From contig JAAXJC010000165.1 in assembly GCA_012270045.1 (NCBI GenBank), positions 29,518 to 93,517 on the forward strand: DNA of 64,000 bases, in the 5' to 3' direction. Position 1 is the first letter of the stretch; the number at the start of each line of letters is the position of its first letter. Below the pieces are notes generated by a model. The model saw nothing but the letters and a program-made list of their open reading frames with translations. It did not search any database and was not told the DNA's origin. Source of the stretch: Luminiphilus sp. Its GTDB lineage: Bacteria; Pseudomonadota; Gammaproteobacteria; Pseudomonadales; Halieaceae. The position numbers and the translations under genes were made by a program. Positions 9,012 to 18,374 of the stretch are shown in pieces.

Positions 9012-9884
9012 ATGTCAGCACTGAGCGATACCGACGCGAGCCAACGCTTCCTGTTTGCAGACGCGGACATCCGCGGGGAATCAGTTGTGCTGGATACCGC
9101 GCTTCAGCAGGTCCTTGCCCGGCACGATTACAGCGCAACGGTCAGAGCGCTGCTGGGTGAGTTTGCCGCTGCCGTGGTACTGATCAGCAACAATCTGAAA
9201 TATCGCGGCAGAATCACCCTGCAGGCCCGCAGCTCCGAGTCACTCAGTCTGGTCATGGTGGAATGTACCAGCGATTTGCAGATTCGTGGTATCGCTAGAG
9301 GACAACTGGACGCTGTCGCGGCGGCCCCTTTGGACCTGCTGCGAGGTGGTCAACTGGTGATCACTATGGAGCGTGAGCAGAACCAGCGCTATCAGGGTAT
9401 CGTCGCGCTGGGTTCGGGTTCCCTGGCCGGCGCCCTGGAAGATTATTTCCAGCAGAGTGAGCAGTTGCATACCCGCTTCTGGCTGGCTGCCACAACGGAA
9501 CGCGCGGCAGGGATGATGCTACAGCAGCTCCCCGCCCAGCGCCGTCAAACGGCCGAAGCCCGGGAAGACCAGTGGCAGACCGCCTGTGTACTGGCCGACA
9601 CAGTGACCCCAACCGAGCAGCTGGAACTGCCTCCAGCCACCCTGCTCCACCGTCTTTTCCACGAGACACCCGTGCGCATTTTTGAACCCCGGCCGGTGAT
9701 GTTTGGCTGCCCCTGTTCCAGGGAGCGCAGCCTGAATGCCCTGTCACTGCTACCGGAGGCAGAGCAGGCAGAACTGCTGGCTGAGCAGGGCTGTATCACC
9801 ATGGATTGCGAAATCTGCGGTGCGCAGTACCGCTTCGTCCAAACGGATATTCCCGCGCTCGCGGAAAAAGGTCGCGTGCATTAA
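9012..9884 (+). CDS. hslO: Redox-regulated chaperone Hsp33
   Basis: Cytosolic holdase chaperone activated by oxidative unfolding. The 290-residue length is typical. The C-terminal zinc switch is intact: a CxC (GCPC) followed about 35 residues later by CxxC (CEIC), four cysteines that bind zinc when reduced and form disulphides under peroxide or bleach stress. The ATG at 9012 is preferred, with AGGA 5 bases upstream. It is divergent from the PHA-region gene across 66 bases and is followed 51 bases later by pckA. Confidence 0.95.
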   Translation: MSALSDTDASQRFLFADADIRGESVVLDTALQQVLARHDYSATVRALLGEFAAAVVLISNNLKYRGRITLQARSSESLSLVMVECTSDLQIRGIARGQLDAVAAAPLDLLRGGQLVITMEREQNQRYQGIVALGSGSLAGALEDYFQQSEQLHTRFWLAATTERAAGMMLQQLPAQRRQTAEAREDQWQTACVLADTVTPTEQLELPPATLLHRLFHETPVRIFEPRPVMFGCPCSRERSLNALSLLPEAEQAELLAEQGCITMDCEICGAQYRFVQTDIPALAEKGRVH

Positions 9885-9935
9885 ACTCTCACCCCCTTGC
9901 GGATTCCAGACACTCGAAGATTATGGACAGTCAAA

Positions 9936-11498
9936 ATGAGTCATGAACCGGGGGCTGCGGCCTCGCCGAAACACACCGACCTCTCCCCTTCAAAACTGAT
10001 CGAAATGGCCCTGTCCCGGGGTGAGGGCATGCTGTCCGATACCGGAGCACTGCGGGTGGAAACCGGCGCCCGCACCGGTCGCTCACCGGCAGACCGCTTT
10101 GTGGTCAAGGAAGTCTCATCCCAGGACGCCATCGATTGGGGTTCAGTCAACCTGCCCTTTGATGAGGAGCGCTTTGACGCGCTCTGGAACCGGGTCAAGG
10201 CCTTCGCCAGCGAATCCCCCACCTTCATACAACACCTGCACGTGGGCGAGCACAATGAGCACTATCTCCCGGTCCGGGTCACCACCGGTACCGCCTGGCA
10301 GTCGCTGTTTGCCCGCAATATGTTCATCAGGCCTGACAGTTACAACCCCGCCAACAAGCCCGAATGGAAAATCCTCAACGTCCCCGATTTCGTCTGCGAC
10401 CCCGAACGGGACGGCACCCATTCCGAGGCGACCGTCATCCTTAACTTCGGGCAGCGCAAAGTTCTGATCGCCGGCATGCGCTACGCCGGAGAAATGAAGA
10501 AGGCCATGTTCTCGGTGCAGAATTTCCTGTTGCCGGAGAAGGACGTCATGCCCATGCACTGCTCCGCCAATGTTGGGGAGGACGGTCAGACAACATTGTT
10601 TTTTGGGCTGTCGGGTACCGGTAAAACGACACTGTCGGCGGATCCTTCCCGCTACCTGATCGGTGATGACGAACACGGCTGGGCCAAGGGCTCGGTATTC
10701 AACATAGAAGGCGGCTGCTACGCCAAAACCATCAATCTCAGCCAGAAAAACGAACCTATCATCTGGGATGCCATCCGGTTCGGCGCCATTGTGGAAAATG
10801 TGGTGCTGGACGATAAACGTCGGGCGGACTACAACGACACCAGCCTGACTGAAAATGGGCGTTGCTGCTATCCCCTGGAGCACGTGGCCAAGCGGGTGCC
10901 ACAAAACAACGGTGGTGAGCCCAAGTGCGTGGTGTTCCTGACCTGTGACGTATCCGGCGTGCTGCCCCCGGTATCCATCCTGTCCAAAGAAGCCGCTGCC
11001 TTCCATTTCCTGTCAGGTTATACCGCCCGTGTGGGATCCACCGAAGTGGGTGCAGAAGCCGGAATCCACCCCACTTTTTCAACCTGCTTTGGCGCGCCAT
11101 TCATGCCAAGGCCGGCGGGTGACTACGCCGAGTTGCTGATGAAGCGGGTGGAGGATTTTGGCAGCCAGGTCTACTTGGTCAATACCGGCTGGAGTGGCGG
11201 CTCTGGCGGCCCCGGCGGCAAGGGCGCGCGGTTCCCGATACCGGTAACCCGGGCCGTGGTCAACGCAGCCCAAAGCGGCTGCCTGCTGGATACGGAAACC
11301 CGCCACCTCGACACCCTCAACCTGGATTTCCCGGTGTCGATACCCGGAGTCGATGACAAATATATTGACCCCAAGGCCGGCTGGGGCGACGACGCGGCCT
11401 ATGAAGAGCAGGCCGGGAAACTGGCAGCCCTGTTCCAGGACAACATCAAGAAGTTTGAGGTGGATGAGACCATCATCCTGGCCGGGCCAAAGACCTGA
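9936..11498 (+). CDS. pckA: Phosphoenolpyruvate carboxykinase (ATP)
   Basis: Gluconeogenic enzyme converting oxaloacetate and ATP to PEP, CO2 and ADP. The 520-residue protein has the kinase-1a loop GLSGTGKTT, about two fifths along, the N-terminal RTGRSP substrate-binding segment, and the glycine-rich [10 protein letters not shown] stretch near the adenine site. This is the ATP-dependent form, not the GTP form. The ATG at 9936 gives the normal N-terminus; an upstream in-frame start at 9897 would add residues from the intergenic DNA. Confidence 0.96.
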   Translation: MSHEPGAAASPKHTDLSPSKLIEMALSRGEGMLSDTGALRVETGARTGRSPADRFVVKEVSSQDAIDWGSVNLPFDEERFDALWNRVKAFASESPTFIQHLHVGEHNEHYLPVRVTTGTAWQSLFARNMFIRPDSYNPANKPEWKILNVPDFVCDPERDGTHSEATVILNFGQRKVLIAGMRYAGEMKKAMFSVQNFLLPEKDVMPMHCSANVGEDGQTTLFFGLSGTGKTTLSADPSRYLIGDDEHGWAKGSVFNIEGGCYAKTINLSQKNEPIIWDAIRFGAIVENVVLDDKRRADYNDTSLTENGRCCYPLEHVAKRVPQNNGGEPKCVVFLTCDVSGVLPPVSILSKEAAAFHFLSGYTARVGSTEVGAEAGIHPTFSTCFGAPFMPRPAGDYAELLMKRVEDFGSQVYLVNTGWSGGSGGPGGKGARFPIPVTRAVVNAAQSGCLLDTETRHLDTLNLDFPVSIPGVDDKYIDPKAGWGDDAAYEEQAGKLAALFQDNIKKFEVDETIILAGPKT

Positions 11499-11570
11499 TG
11501 ACAGAGCCCTTCCCGGCACCCGACATCAACCCAGCGGCCCTCGCCCTCCCGCTGGCAGCAGGCTGAAACG

Positions 11571-12368
11571 GTGACCGAGAGACCGGGTGTGCCCGCCCTG
11601 CAGACCGGTGCGGCACCCAACATGACCCGGCCGCTGGCAACCCCAAGGAAAAACCCGGACGCCGGGGATTTCTATGTCTGTGAGTTCCCCAAATCGGGGA
11701 TTACTTTCCTCACGGTGCTGCTGGCCAATGCCATGCTGATCGCCAATGGTTACCGCGCCCGGGCAACCTTCTCCTCGGTACGCAACTACATTCCCGATCT
11801 TTGCATAGGGGAATCCGTGGCCTCCCACAGCTTCGCTGACCCACCGCTTCGGTTTTACAAGATCCACTCCGAGTTTTCGCCCCAGTTCATCCACGCCCTG
11901 TACCTGGTGCGACATCCGGTGGAAGTTATGGCCAGCAATCTGCGTTACGCCATTGGCCGGGGTTGGTGGCAACCCGAAGTGGATGGCAATTTCCTGGACC
12001 ATCCGATACTGGGCATCGAGGCCTGGAAGCGACACATCCACAGCTGGCTGGTCGATAACAGCTTCGCCTCAGACGTTATCTTTATCCATCTGCTGCGTTA
12101 TGAGGATCTGGTTGCCAATGCCGAGGCGGAGTTGCGGGCCATCGACCGCAACTTTGGCTGGCAGCTGCCCGAAGCGGCGATCACAGGCGCCGTTGCGGCC
12201 GCGTCCCGGGATGCCATGCGCTCCCAGGAGGCCTACTATGGTGAACATAACCCCAACCATGGCTTCGAATTCGTTTCGGCGACCGGCTCCGACACAGACC
12301 CCCAATGGCGCACCCGGATTGAGGACAGCTGCCAGGCTGAACTCAAGCTGCTCGGCTATATCGACTGA
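11571..12368 (+). CDS. Sulfotransferase-domain protein
   Basis: Probable PAPS-dependent sulfotransferase. The 5'-phosphosulfate loop is visible as FPKSGITFL about 40 residues in, and the 3'-phosphate-binding segment as LVRHPVEV near residue 110 with following Asn/Arg residues. The 265-residue size fits small soluble bacterial sulfotransferases. The GTG at 11571 and an ATG at 11622 are both possible; neither has a strong ribosome site. The acceptor cannot be predicted: no polysaccharide or sulfate-activation genes lie nearby. It is an isolated accessory gene between pckA and the convergent efflux operon. Confidence 0.75.
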   Translation: MTERPGVPALQTGAAPNMTRPLATPRKNPDAGDFYVCEFPKSGITFLTVLLANAMLIANGYRARATFSSVRNYIPDLCIGESVASHSFADPPLRFYKIHSEFSPQFIHALYLVRHPVEVMASNLRYAIGRGWWQPEVDGNFLDHPILGIEAWKRHIHSWLVDNSFASDVIFIHLLRYEDLVANAEAELRAIDRNFGWQLPEAAITGAVAAASRDAMRSQEAYYGEHNPNHGFEFVSATGSDTDPQWRTRIEDSCQAELKLLGYID

Positions 12369-12403
12369 AAAGAGCGGGGCAGACTCTCTCCCGAGGTCAG
12401 GGG

Positions 12404-15400
12404 CTATCGGGCGGTCAGTTGTTGCTGGCCTCGACTGCTGCCAGCGCCACGGGTTTGACCCAGTACCCGTCGGCCCAACCGGGCCACATCATCCCCCACC
12501 AGGTATAGGGCCGGCACCAGAACCAGTGTCACCCCGGTAGCAAACAGCACGCCGAAGGACAGGGAAGTGACCATCGGTATCAGGAACTGGGCCTGCACGC
12601 TGGTCTCGGACATGATGGGCAGCAGACCGACGAAGGTTGTCAGGGACGTGAGTATAATCGGGCGAAAGCGGTCCTCACCCCCCTGCAACAGGGCGTCCCA
12701 CAGTTCGTAGCCCTGGGCACGCAGGTTGTTGACGCGGTCAATCAGCACCAGATTGTCATTGACCACCACGCCCGCGCAGGCAATCACACCCATCATGGAA
12801 AAAATACTGATCTCCCAGTTGAGCAGGGCATGACCAAAGATAGCGCCCATGATGCCGAAAGGGATCGCTGTCAGTACCAATAGCGGCTGCCAATAGGACC
12901 GGAAGGCGATGGCCATCAGCCCAAAAATAACCAGCATTGCCAGCCCCATGAACTGCAGCATCGCCCGCTTGAACTCGGCCTCTTCCTGGAGTTCACCATC
13001 CAGGTTCAGCTGCAGCCCGGGGTACTCCTGCTGCCACCGGGGCAGTTGTTCCGCCATGATGCGATCAACAACTTCCCTGGGGCTTACGCCATCACGGCGC
13101 ACGTCGGCCCGGACCTCCAGTGTTCTCATGCGGTTGAGGCGGTCCAGCTTCTGGAATCCCGGTTCTATGGTGTAAGCAGCAACCGTATTAAAGGGAACCT
13201 CGGTGCCCGACGGGGTCCGGATATACATGCTGTCGAGGTTGGCCAGGGACCGCCGCTCCTGTTCCGGATAGCGCACCATGACCTTGACGTCCTCCCGGCC
13301 GCGGGGAATTCGCTGGGCTTCAGCACCATAGAAGGCCTGGCGGACCTGGGTCGCCACACTCGACAAGCTGACCCCCAGCGCCTCGGCCGCCGGCTTCAGG
13401 TCCAGGACCACCTCATCCCGGGGAGAATCAAAGGTGTCGCTGACGTCGAACACCCCCGGGTAGGCAAGCAGAGCGGCCCGGGCCCTGGGCGCCACGGCTT
13501 CCAGGTGATCGGTATTGCGGGAAGCGAAGACCAGTTTGATCGGTTTGCCCGGATCCCGGATGGTGAAGTCCATCCTGATTTCCTTGGCCTCGGGCACTGG
13601 ACCGACAAGATCCCGGTACTCATTGGCAAGCTGCTCCGTGTCCAGATCCTCGGAAACAGTGCCAATGGTGATGGTGATTTTGTTCTGGTTGGCCTCAGCA
13701 GCGATATTGCTGATGGCAGGAACAACCGCGTATTCCGGGCGACTGTTCCAATCACGCTTTAACTCCTGGGCGGCTGCGACCAGTCTGTTGCGCATATCCA
13801 GGGTGTCCGCAAAGGCACCCCCTTCCGGCATCTCGACATTGGCAAAGATGTAATCGCTGTTCACCTTGGGGAAAAAGGCCGAGCGCAACCAACCGCCGCC
13901 GTACAGGGCGATACTCATGGCAAAGGCCACCAAAAAGACGCCGGCAACGGCATAGTGGTGACGCAGCGCCCAATGCAGCATGGGTCGATAACGATGACGG
14001 GCAAACCAGACCATGCCCGAGGCACAGGCCTGCCGCCAGCGGGCCAGACGCTGCATCAGGGCGGTCCTGGGTTCCTTTTCCGGGCCCAGGTGAGCCAAAT
14101 GGGCGGGCAGTATCAGCAAACATTCCACCAGCGAAAAGGCCAGCGCGAGCAGTACCACCACGGGTATGGAACGGGCCGCCACCGCCCAGTCTCCGGGTAA
14201 CAGCATCATGGGCAGAAAGAAAATCATGGTGCTGACAACAGCGAACATCACCGGCTTGAAAACACTGCGTACCCCATGCAGGGCGCCCAGGGGCCCGCGT
14301 TCACCCCTGACCTGGTGGGTGTGTATGGCCTCTCCGACAATGATCGCATCATCCACCACGATGCCGAGGACCAGCAGGAAGGCAAACAGCGAAATCATAT
14401 TCAGGCTCACGCCTGTGAACTGCAGCAGGAACAAGGTACCCAAAAACGCCACCGCGATGCCGGAGCCGACCCAGAACGCCAGCTTGGGTCGCAAAAAGAG
14501 CACCAGCACCAGGGCGACCAAAAGCAAACCGCCAATGCCGTTTTCCAACAGCGTGGTTACCCTGCCCCTGAACGGCTCGGCAACATCCCGCCATATGGTG
14601 AGACGCACTCCTGGTGGCAATGACGCCTGCTGGTCCTGCACCCACTCGCTTATGACTCGGCTGGTTTTGAGCGCGTCAGGGTTGGCGGTCACATAAACCC
14701 AGAGGCCAAGTGCCGGTTCGTCATCAAAGGTGACATCCAAATCCAGGTCGGCGAAGCCGTCCTCAACGCTGGCGACATCACCCAACAGCAATTCGGTACC
14801 GTCGGTCCGGGTCAGCAGCACAATGCGCTCAAAATCCGCCCGGTCATAGGCCTGGCCGCGGGTCTGGACCCGGACATCTCCCTCACGGGTCTTGATAGCC
14901 CCCGCGGGCAAGTTAAGTGACGTTCCGCGAATAGCGGCGACAACGTCTTCGAAGGTCAGTCCGTAACGACGCAAACTTTGCTCCGAGATGCTGATAGCCA
15001 CCTCGTAGGGGCGCGCAGTAATGAGGTCGACCATGGACACCCAGGGCTGCCGCGCCAGGTCATCCCGGAGTGTTTCACCCAACTCTTTTAATTCGTATTC
15101 ATCCAGATCACCCGACAGTTGTACTACGCCCATCAGGTGTCTATAGGTAATCTCGGTGACAACCGGCCGCTCGGCATCCACCGGAAAGGTATCGATAGCG
15201 TCAACCCGGGTTTTGATGTCCGCTGCCAAGCGCTGCATCGGATACTCCTGGATGGCCTCAATCCTGACCGAACCCAGGCCCTGTATAGCCGAGGAGCGAA
15301 TTTCCTTGATGCCGTTGAGGTCGTGAATGGCCTCCTCGATACGGATACATATTTGCTCCTCCACCTCCGCGGGGCCAGCGCCGGGAAACGCCATGGTGAC

Positions 15401-15541
15401 ACTGACCTCGTTGATTTCAGCGGTGGGGAAAAATTGTTTGTCCAGTGCCGGCGCCGTGAATACGCCGCCAATAATAAGCACCAACATCAACAGGTTCGCC
15501 GCGATGGGATTCTGGATCATCCATGCCAGGGGACCGCGCAT
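12404..15541 (-). CDS. RND efflux transporter permease (AcrB/HAE1-like)
   Basis: Inner-membrane proton-driven pump of a tripartite efflux system. The 1045-residue protein has the expected architecture: an N-terminal helix, a large periplasmic loop, six helices including the proton-relay VVDDAIIVGE segment in TM4, a second periplasmic loop and five more helices, ending with a basic tail. It begins 2 bases after the stop of the adaptor gene, so both are one operon. No outer-membrane channel gene is present, so a TolC-like protein elsewhere is implied. The substrate is unknown. Confidence 0.92.
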   Translation of the reverse strand: MRGPLAWMIQNPIAANLLMLVLIIGGVFTAPALDKQFFPTAEINEVSVTMAFPGAGPAEVEEQICIRIEEAIHDLNGIKEIRSSAIQGLGSVRIEAIQEYPMQRLAADIKTRVDAIDTFPVDAERPVVTEITYRHLMGVVQLSGDLDEYELKELGETLRDDLARQPWVSMVDLITARPYEVAISISEQSLRRYGLTFEDVVAAIRGTSLNLPAGAIKTREGDVRVQTRGQAYDRADFERIVLLTRTDGTELLLGDVASVEDGFADLDLDVTFDDEPALGLWVYVTANPDALKTSRVISEWVQDQQASLPPGVRLTIWRDVAEPFRGRVTTLLENGIGGLLLVALVLVLFLRPKLAFWVGSGIAVAFLGTLFLLQFTGVSLNMISLFAFLLVLGIVVDDAIIVGEAIHTHQVRGERGPLGALHGVRSVFKPVMFAVVSTMIFFLPMMLLPGDWAVAARSIPVVVLLALAFSLVECLLILPAHLAHLGPEKEPRTALMQRLARWRQACASGMVWFARHRYRPMLHWALRHHYAVAGVFLVAFAMSIALYGGGWLRSAFFPKVNSDYIFANVEMPEGGAFADTLDMRNRLVAAAQELKRDWNSRPEYAVVPAISNIAAEANQNKITITIGTVSEDLDTEQLANEYRDLVGPVPEAKEIRMDFTIRDPGKPIKLVFASRNTDHLEAVAPRARAALLAYPGVFDVSDTFDSPRDEVVLDLKPAAEALGVSLSSVATQVRQAFYGAEAQRIPRGREDVKVMVRYPEQERRSLANLDSMYIRTPSGTEVPFNTVAAYTIEPGFQKLDRLNRMRTLEVRADVRRDGVSPREVVDRIMAEQLPRWQQEYPGLQLNLDGELQEEAEFKRAMLQFMGLAMLVIFGLMAIAFRSYWQPLLVLTAIPFGIMGAIFGHALLNWEISIFSMMGVIACAGVVVNDNLVLIDRVNNLRAQGYELWDALLQGGEDRFRPIILTSLTTFVGLLPIMSETSVQAQFLIPMVTSLSFGVLFATGVTLVLVPALYLVGDDVARLGRRVLGQTRGAGSSRGQQQLTAR

Positions 15542-15543
15542 AA

Positions 15544-16749
15544 CTACTGCTCACCCATGGCGACAGATGACGTGGCGACCTGAACCGACAGGCCCGCTAC
15601 CAGAAGCCCAGACTGCTCCCGTACCACCCGGGCGCCCTGTGGCAGGCCGGCTACCCAGGCCCAGGCTACACTGCGACGCCTCACTTCGACCGGCTGCCGT
15701 ACCAAGCGGTCGCCAGAGTCGACCACCAATACCGTGTCGTCGGAACGTAGGGCCGTAGCCGGCAGGCGCACAAGGCCTGCTACCGGCGGCGTGGGTATTT
15801 CCGCCTGCACGAACATCCCCGGCGTCAGGGGTGGCCGTACGGAATTATCCGGCTGAAAAGGGTTGCGCACCTCGGATATGGCATTCACCACCCGGGACTG
15901 TCGATCAACCACCGCCTCCACACGCCGGATTTCAGCCTGCCACTGCCATTCCTGACCGCCAAATTGCGCGCTCAATATTGCGGTCCGTCCCAGCTCCGCA
16001 TTGGCATAAAGCGGCAGTCCAAGGGCACCGAGCTGACTGTCATTGAGGGGTAAGGGGATAGCGACGACCTCGGTGGCATATATTTCTGCAACCGGCGTAC
16101 CGGGCGTCAGGTACTGACCAAGGTCTACACGTTTCACCTCTATCCTACCGGCGAAAGGTGCCCTGATCTGGGTTCTGGCCAGGGCCAGTTCAGCCTCGGC
16201 CAGGTCTGCCCTGGCCGCCGCCAGCGCTGCCTGCGCGGCCCTCATCTGGGGCTTGCGCAAGAACAGATCGTTGGCCTCCACCGAACCCAGTTCCCGCCAC
16301 TCACGCTCGGCCTGTCGATTGCGGCCCCGCTCCTCGGCAAGGCGCTGCTGGGCCGCTGCCAGCTGGGACTCCGCCCGGGCAATGGCGAACTGGTAATCCG
16401 CCTGCTCAACCTCCAGCAGCACATCTCCGGCGTCGAAAAACGCGCCTTCCACGAACCCGTCTGCCACCGACTCAACCTTTCCCGCCACCTGGGCGACCAG
16501 GCTAATACGACGGCGGGCTTCAACCGTGCCCTGGGTAACCACCGGCAACGAGATGGCCTCGGGCTCTACCTCCAGAACCGACACCACCGGCCGCAGGGGC
16601 TCGGCGGGAGGGCTGGCGGTGGGCTTGGGTTTGCCCGTCAGAACCAGTCCCGCTGCTGCCAGGCCCAGGCCGGTTATCAAAGCTGCGATGAGAAATTTGC
16701 CCAATGTGGGCCGGGGGCGACCGCCGACCGCTGTCGAATCAGTTGTCAA
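15544..16749 (-). CDS. RND efflux periplasmic adaptor (membrane fusion protein)
   Basis: Adaptor linking the RND pump to an outer-membrane channel. The 401-residue protein has an N-terminal membrane anchor (about residues 15-35), a barrel/lipoyl region with the QVAGKV segment, a coiled-coil hairpin rich in Ala/Glu/Arg (about 100-190), and a second lipoyl half (IRAPFAGRIE). The TTG at 16749 is chosen because GGAAGG lies 5 bases upstream and gives a normal signal anchor; an upstream in-frame ATG at 16836 would extend through the palindromic operator-like DNA. It is the first gene of the two-gene efflux operon. Confidence 0.85.
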   Translation of the reverse strand: MTTDSTAVGGRPRPTLGKFLIAALITGLGLAAAGLVLTGKPKPTASPPAEPLRPVVSVLEVEPEAISLPVVTQGTVEARRRISLVAQVAGKVESVADGFVEGAFFDAGDVLLEVEQADYQFAIARAESQLAAAQQRLAEERGRNRQAEREWRELGSVEANDLFLRKPQMRAAQAALAAARADLAEAELALARTQIRAPFAGRIEVKRVDLGQYLTPGTPVAEIYATEVVAIPLPLNDSQLGALGLPLYANAELGRTAILSAQFGGQEWQWQAEIRRVEAVVDRQSRVVNAISEVRNPFQPDNSVRPPLTPGMFVQAEIPTPPVAGLVRLPATALRSDDTVLVVDSGDRLVRQPVEVRRRSVAWAWVAGLPQGARVVREQSGLLVAGLSVQVATSSVAMGEQ

Positions 16750-16801
16750 AACTACCTTCCAAATGGTGGCCCACAACAGGAATGAGGGGCTGCATATGCC
16801 A

Positions 16802-16815
16802 ATAACTGAAGTTAT
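16802..16815. promoter_or_regulatory. Operator-like palindrome upstream of the efflux operon
   Basis: Perfect inverted repeat ATAACT-GA-AGTTAT, 53 bases upstream of the efflux adaptor start on the minus strand. Its size and position suit a regulator site such as a TetR-type operator. No dedicated regulator adjoins the pump except the PhaD-like gene beyond the phasin. This is an inference from symmetry only. Confidence 0.4.
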
Positions 16816-16857
16816 ACGGGGCAAAGCGGAATTCACGTCTGCGAAAAATTTACGGAT

Positions 16858-16881
16858 AAATTAGAAAGTCTTTTCTAATTT
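16858..16881. repeat. AT-rich 10-bp perfect inverted repeat in divergent promoter region
   Basis: Arms AAATTAGAAA and TTTCTAATTT flank a 4-base GTCT spacer, in a GC-rich genome, midway between the divergent efflux operon and phasin gene. It is AT-rich and symmetrical, so it could be a dimeric-regulator operator, or a weak hairpin. There is no strong GC stem as a terminator would need. Confidence 0.5.
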
Positions 16882-16959
16882 TTGCCCCCATAGTGTCTCT
16901 CAAGCGCCGAAACGGTAGCCCCGAACGGCCAGACAAACACTGAACAGGAGATAGTTATC

Positions 16960-17454
16960 ATGGCGGAGACCAAGACCACGGCGAAGGCCAAAACACGCAA
17001 GACCGCAGCCAAGAAGACCGCGGCCAAGAAGACGGCCCCTCGCAAGACCGCTGCCAAGGCAACGGCAACCAAGACCCGTGCCAAGCGCGCCAGCACCAGC
17101 CGCAAGGCTGCACCCAAGGACCTGCGCTCCATGGCGGTAGCCACCAGCCGCAATGCTTTGCGCGCAGGACTGGGCGTATACGGCATGGCCTATGACCAAA
17201 TGGTTGAGCAGCTGGAAGCGCTGCAGGCTCAGGTCGATGAAGCCCAGGGCAAGCTCAATGAGCGTCGCAAGCAGGCCGAGGCCATTTACGAGTCACTGGT
17301 GAAGCGCGGTACTGTCGTCGAGCAAGAAGCCATCAAGGCGTTTGAGGACCTCGAACTGGATGCCCTGACCGACCGCACCCTGCTGGATGAGCGCATGACC
17401 AAGGCAAAAGCACGTTTCGATGAACTGCGTGCCAAAGTATCACGAGCCGCCTAA
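16960..17454 (+). CDS. Phasin with N-terminal histone-like Lys/Ala tail (PhaF/PhaI-like)
   Basis: Probable polyhydroxyalkanoate granule-associated protein. The 164-residue protein has a strongly basic Ala/Lys/Thr/Arg tail of about 50 residues with KTAAKK-type repeats, like histone H1 or PhaF DNA-binding tails, and then an amphipathic, coiled-coil phasin body (ALRAGLGVYGMAYDQM, LVKRGTVVEQEA). In Pseudomonas PhaF the basic tail is C-terminal; here it is N-terminal. AGGAGA precedes the ATG, and an intrinsic terminator follows. A PhaD-type regulator lies directly downstream, supporting a PHA role. A pure nucleoid-associated role is the main alternative. Confidence 0.72.
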   Translation: MAETKTTAKAKTRKTAAKKTAAKKTAPRKTAAKATATKTRAKRASTSRKAAPKDLRSMAVATSRNALRAGLGVYGMAYDQMVEQLEALQAQVDEAQGKLNERRKQAEAIYESLVKRGTVVEQEAIKAFEDLELDALTDRTLLDERMTKAKARFDELRAKVSRAA

Positions 17455-17474
17455 GGGCGACTGGCGAGACCCGA

Positions 17475-17499
17475 GGGAGGCCAAGGCCTCCCTTTTTTT
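17475..17499 (+). terminator. Intrinsic terminator after the phasin gene
   Basis: A GGGAGG / CCTCCC stem with a CCAAGG loop is followed by seven Ts, 20 bases after the phasin stop. Confidence 0.88.
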
Positions 17500-17640
17500 G
17501 TCCGGATTTTGGCCGCGTTTTTAGCCCGAGAGACGCTGCGGGTACAACCACAGGACCCTTCCAGCGGGTGCCTGCAGTTCTTTCCCCTGACCGCCAGCTC
17601 TGGGTTAAGCTGCAGGCCTATTTTTGGGCATGTTCACAAT

Positions 17641-18318
17641 TTGAAAACCTCTGAACAAATCCTGGGCACCGCCCTCACGCTGTTCAACCGGCACGGGGAA
17701 GCGTCGGTCACCGCCTCGGACATCGCCCTTGAGTTGGGCATCAGTCCCGGCAACCTGCACTACCACTTCAAGGGCAAGGAGACGATTCATCTGGCCCTGT
17801 TCGCCCAGATGCAGCGCGACCTGGTCGTGTTGATGGGTCCGGTGGTGCAGCCGCCCGGTTTGTTTGACGACGACCAGGACGCATCGGATATCGAAACCAC
17901 TTGGTTTTTTCTGACCGTGCTCATGGAAAAGATGCTCGACTATCGATACTTCTATGACAGCCCACGGGCGCTGATGGTGCGATTTCCCGACGTGGAGCGC
18001 GGCTTTCGCCGTCTGCTCAGAATGACCCACAAATCCTGTAACAGTCTGGCCGCCCGGCTGGTGACAGGCCCGGATGGTGCTGCACATCCCAGGCTGGCAC
18101 AGCTGACTGATGCCATGACCATGTGCCTGTCATGCTGGCTCCCCTACGATTCGCTGCTAAATCCAGGGGATCCCGATCACGTGCTGGTACACCGGGGCGT
18201 GTTGCAGGTGCTGTCCCACTGCGCACCCTACCTGGGCGACGAGCAGCGCGGTTTTTACGCCGAATGCGAAGCGCTGTACCAACAAATGGTTGAGCAAAGC
18301 GAGAGTTCACTGGACTGA
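17641..18318 (+). CDS. phaD: TetR-family regulator, PhaD-like
   Basis: DNA-binding regulator. An N-terminal TetR helix-turn-helix is clear (TASDIALELGISPGNLHYHFKGKE, split here at about residues 25-48), and the C-terminal ligand domain resembles the PF13972-type domain of PhaD, the regulator of PHA genes in Pseudomonas. The 225-residue length fits. The TTG at 17641 is preferred because an earlier in-frame start would run through the phasin terminator; no convincing ribosome site is visible, so the start is uncertain. The neighbouring phasin is the likely target, possibly through the palindromes upstream of it. Confidence 0.7.
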   Translation: MKTSEQILGTALTLFNRHGEASVTASDIALELGISPGNLHYHFKGKETIHLALFAQMQRDLVVLMGPVVQPPGLFDDDQDASDIETTWFFLTVLMEKMLDYRYFYDSPRALMVRFPDVERGFRRLLRMTHKSCNSLAARLVTGPDGAAHPRLAQLTDAMTMCLSCWLPYDSLLNPGDPDHVLVHRGVLQVLSHCAPYLGDEQRGFYAECEALYQQMVEQSESSLD

Positions 18319-18374
18319 ACTGCTCTTGATACGTTAAAAAACACACCCGCCACAAACAACACTGGAGAAGACCT

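Noticed and set aside
16875..17199. Ala/Leu/Val-rich minus-strand frames opposite the phasin tail
   Set aside because: They are complements of the Lys/Ala repeats and look hydrophobic only because of codon composition.
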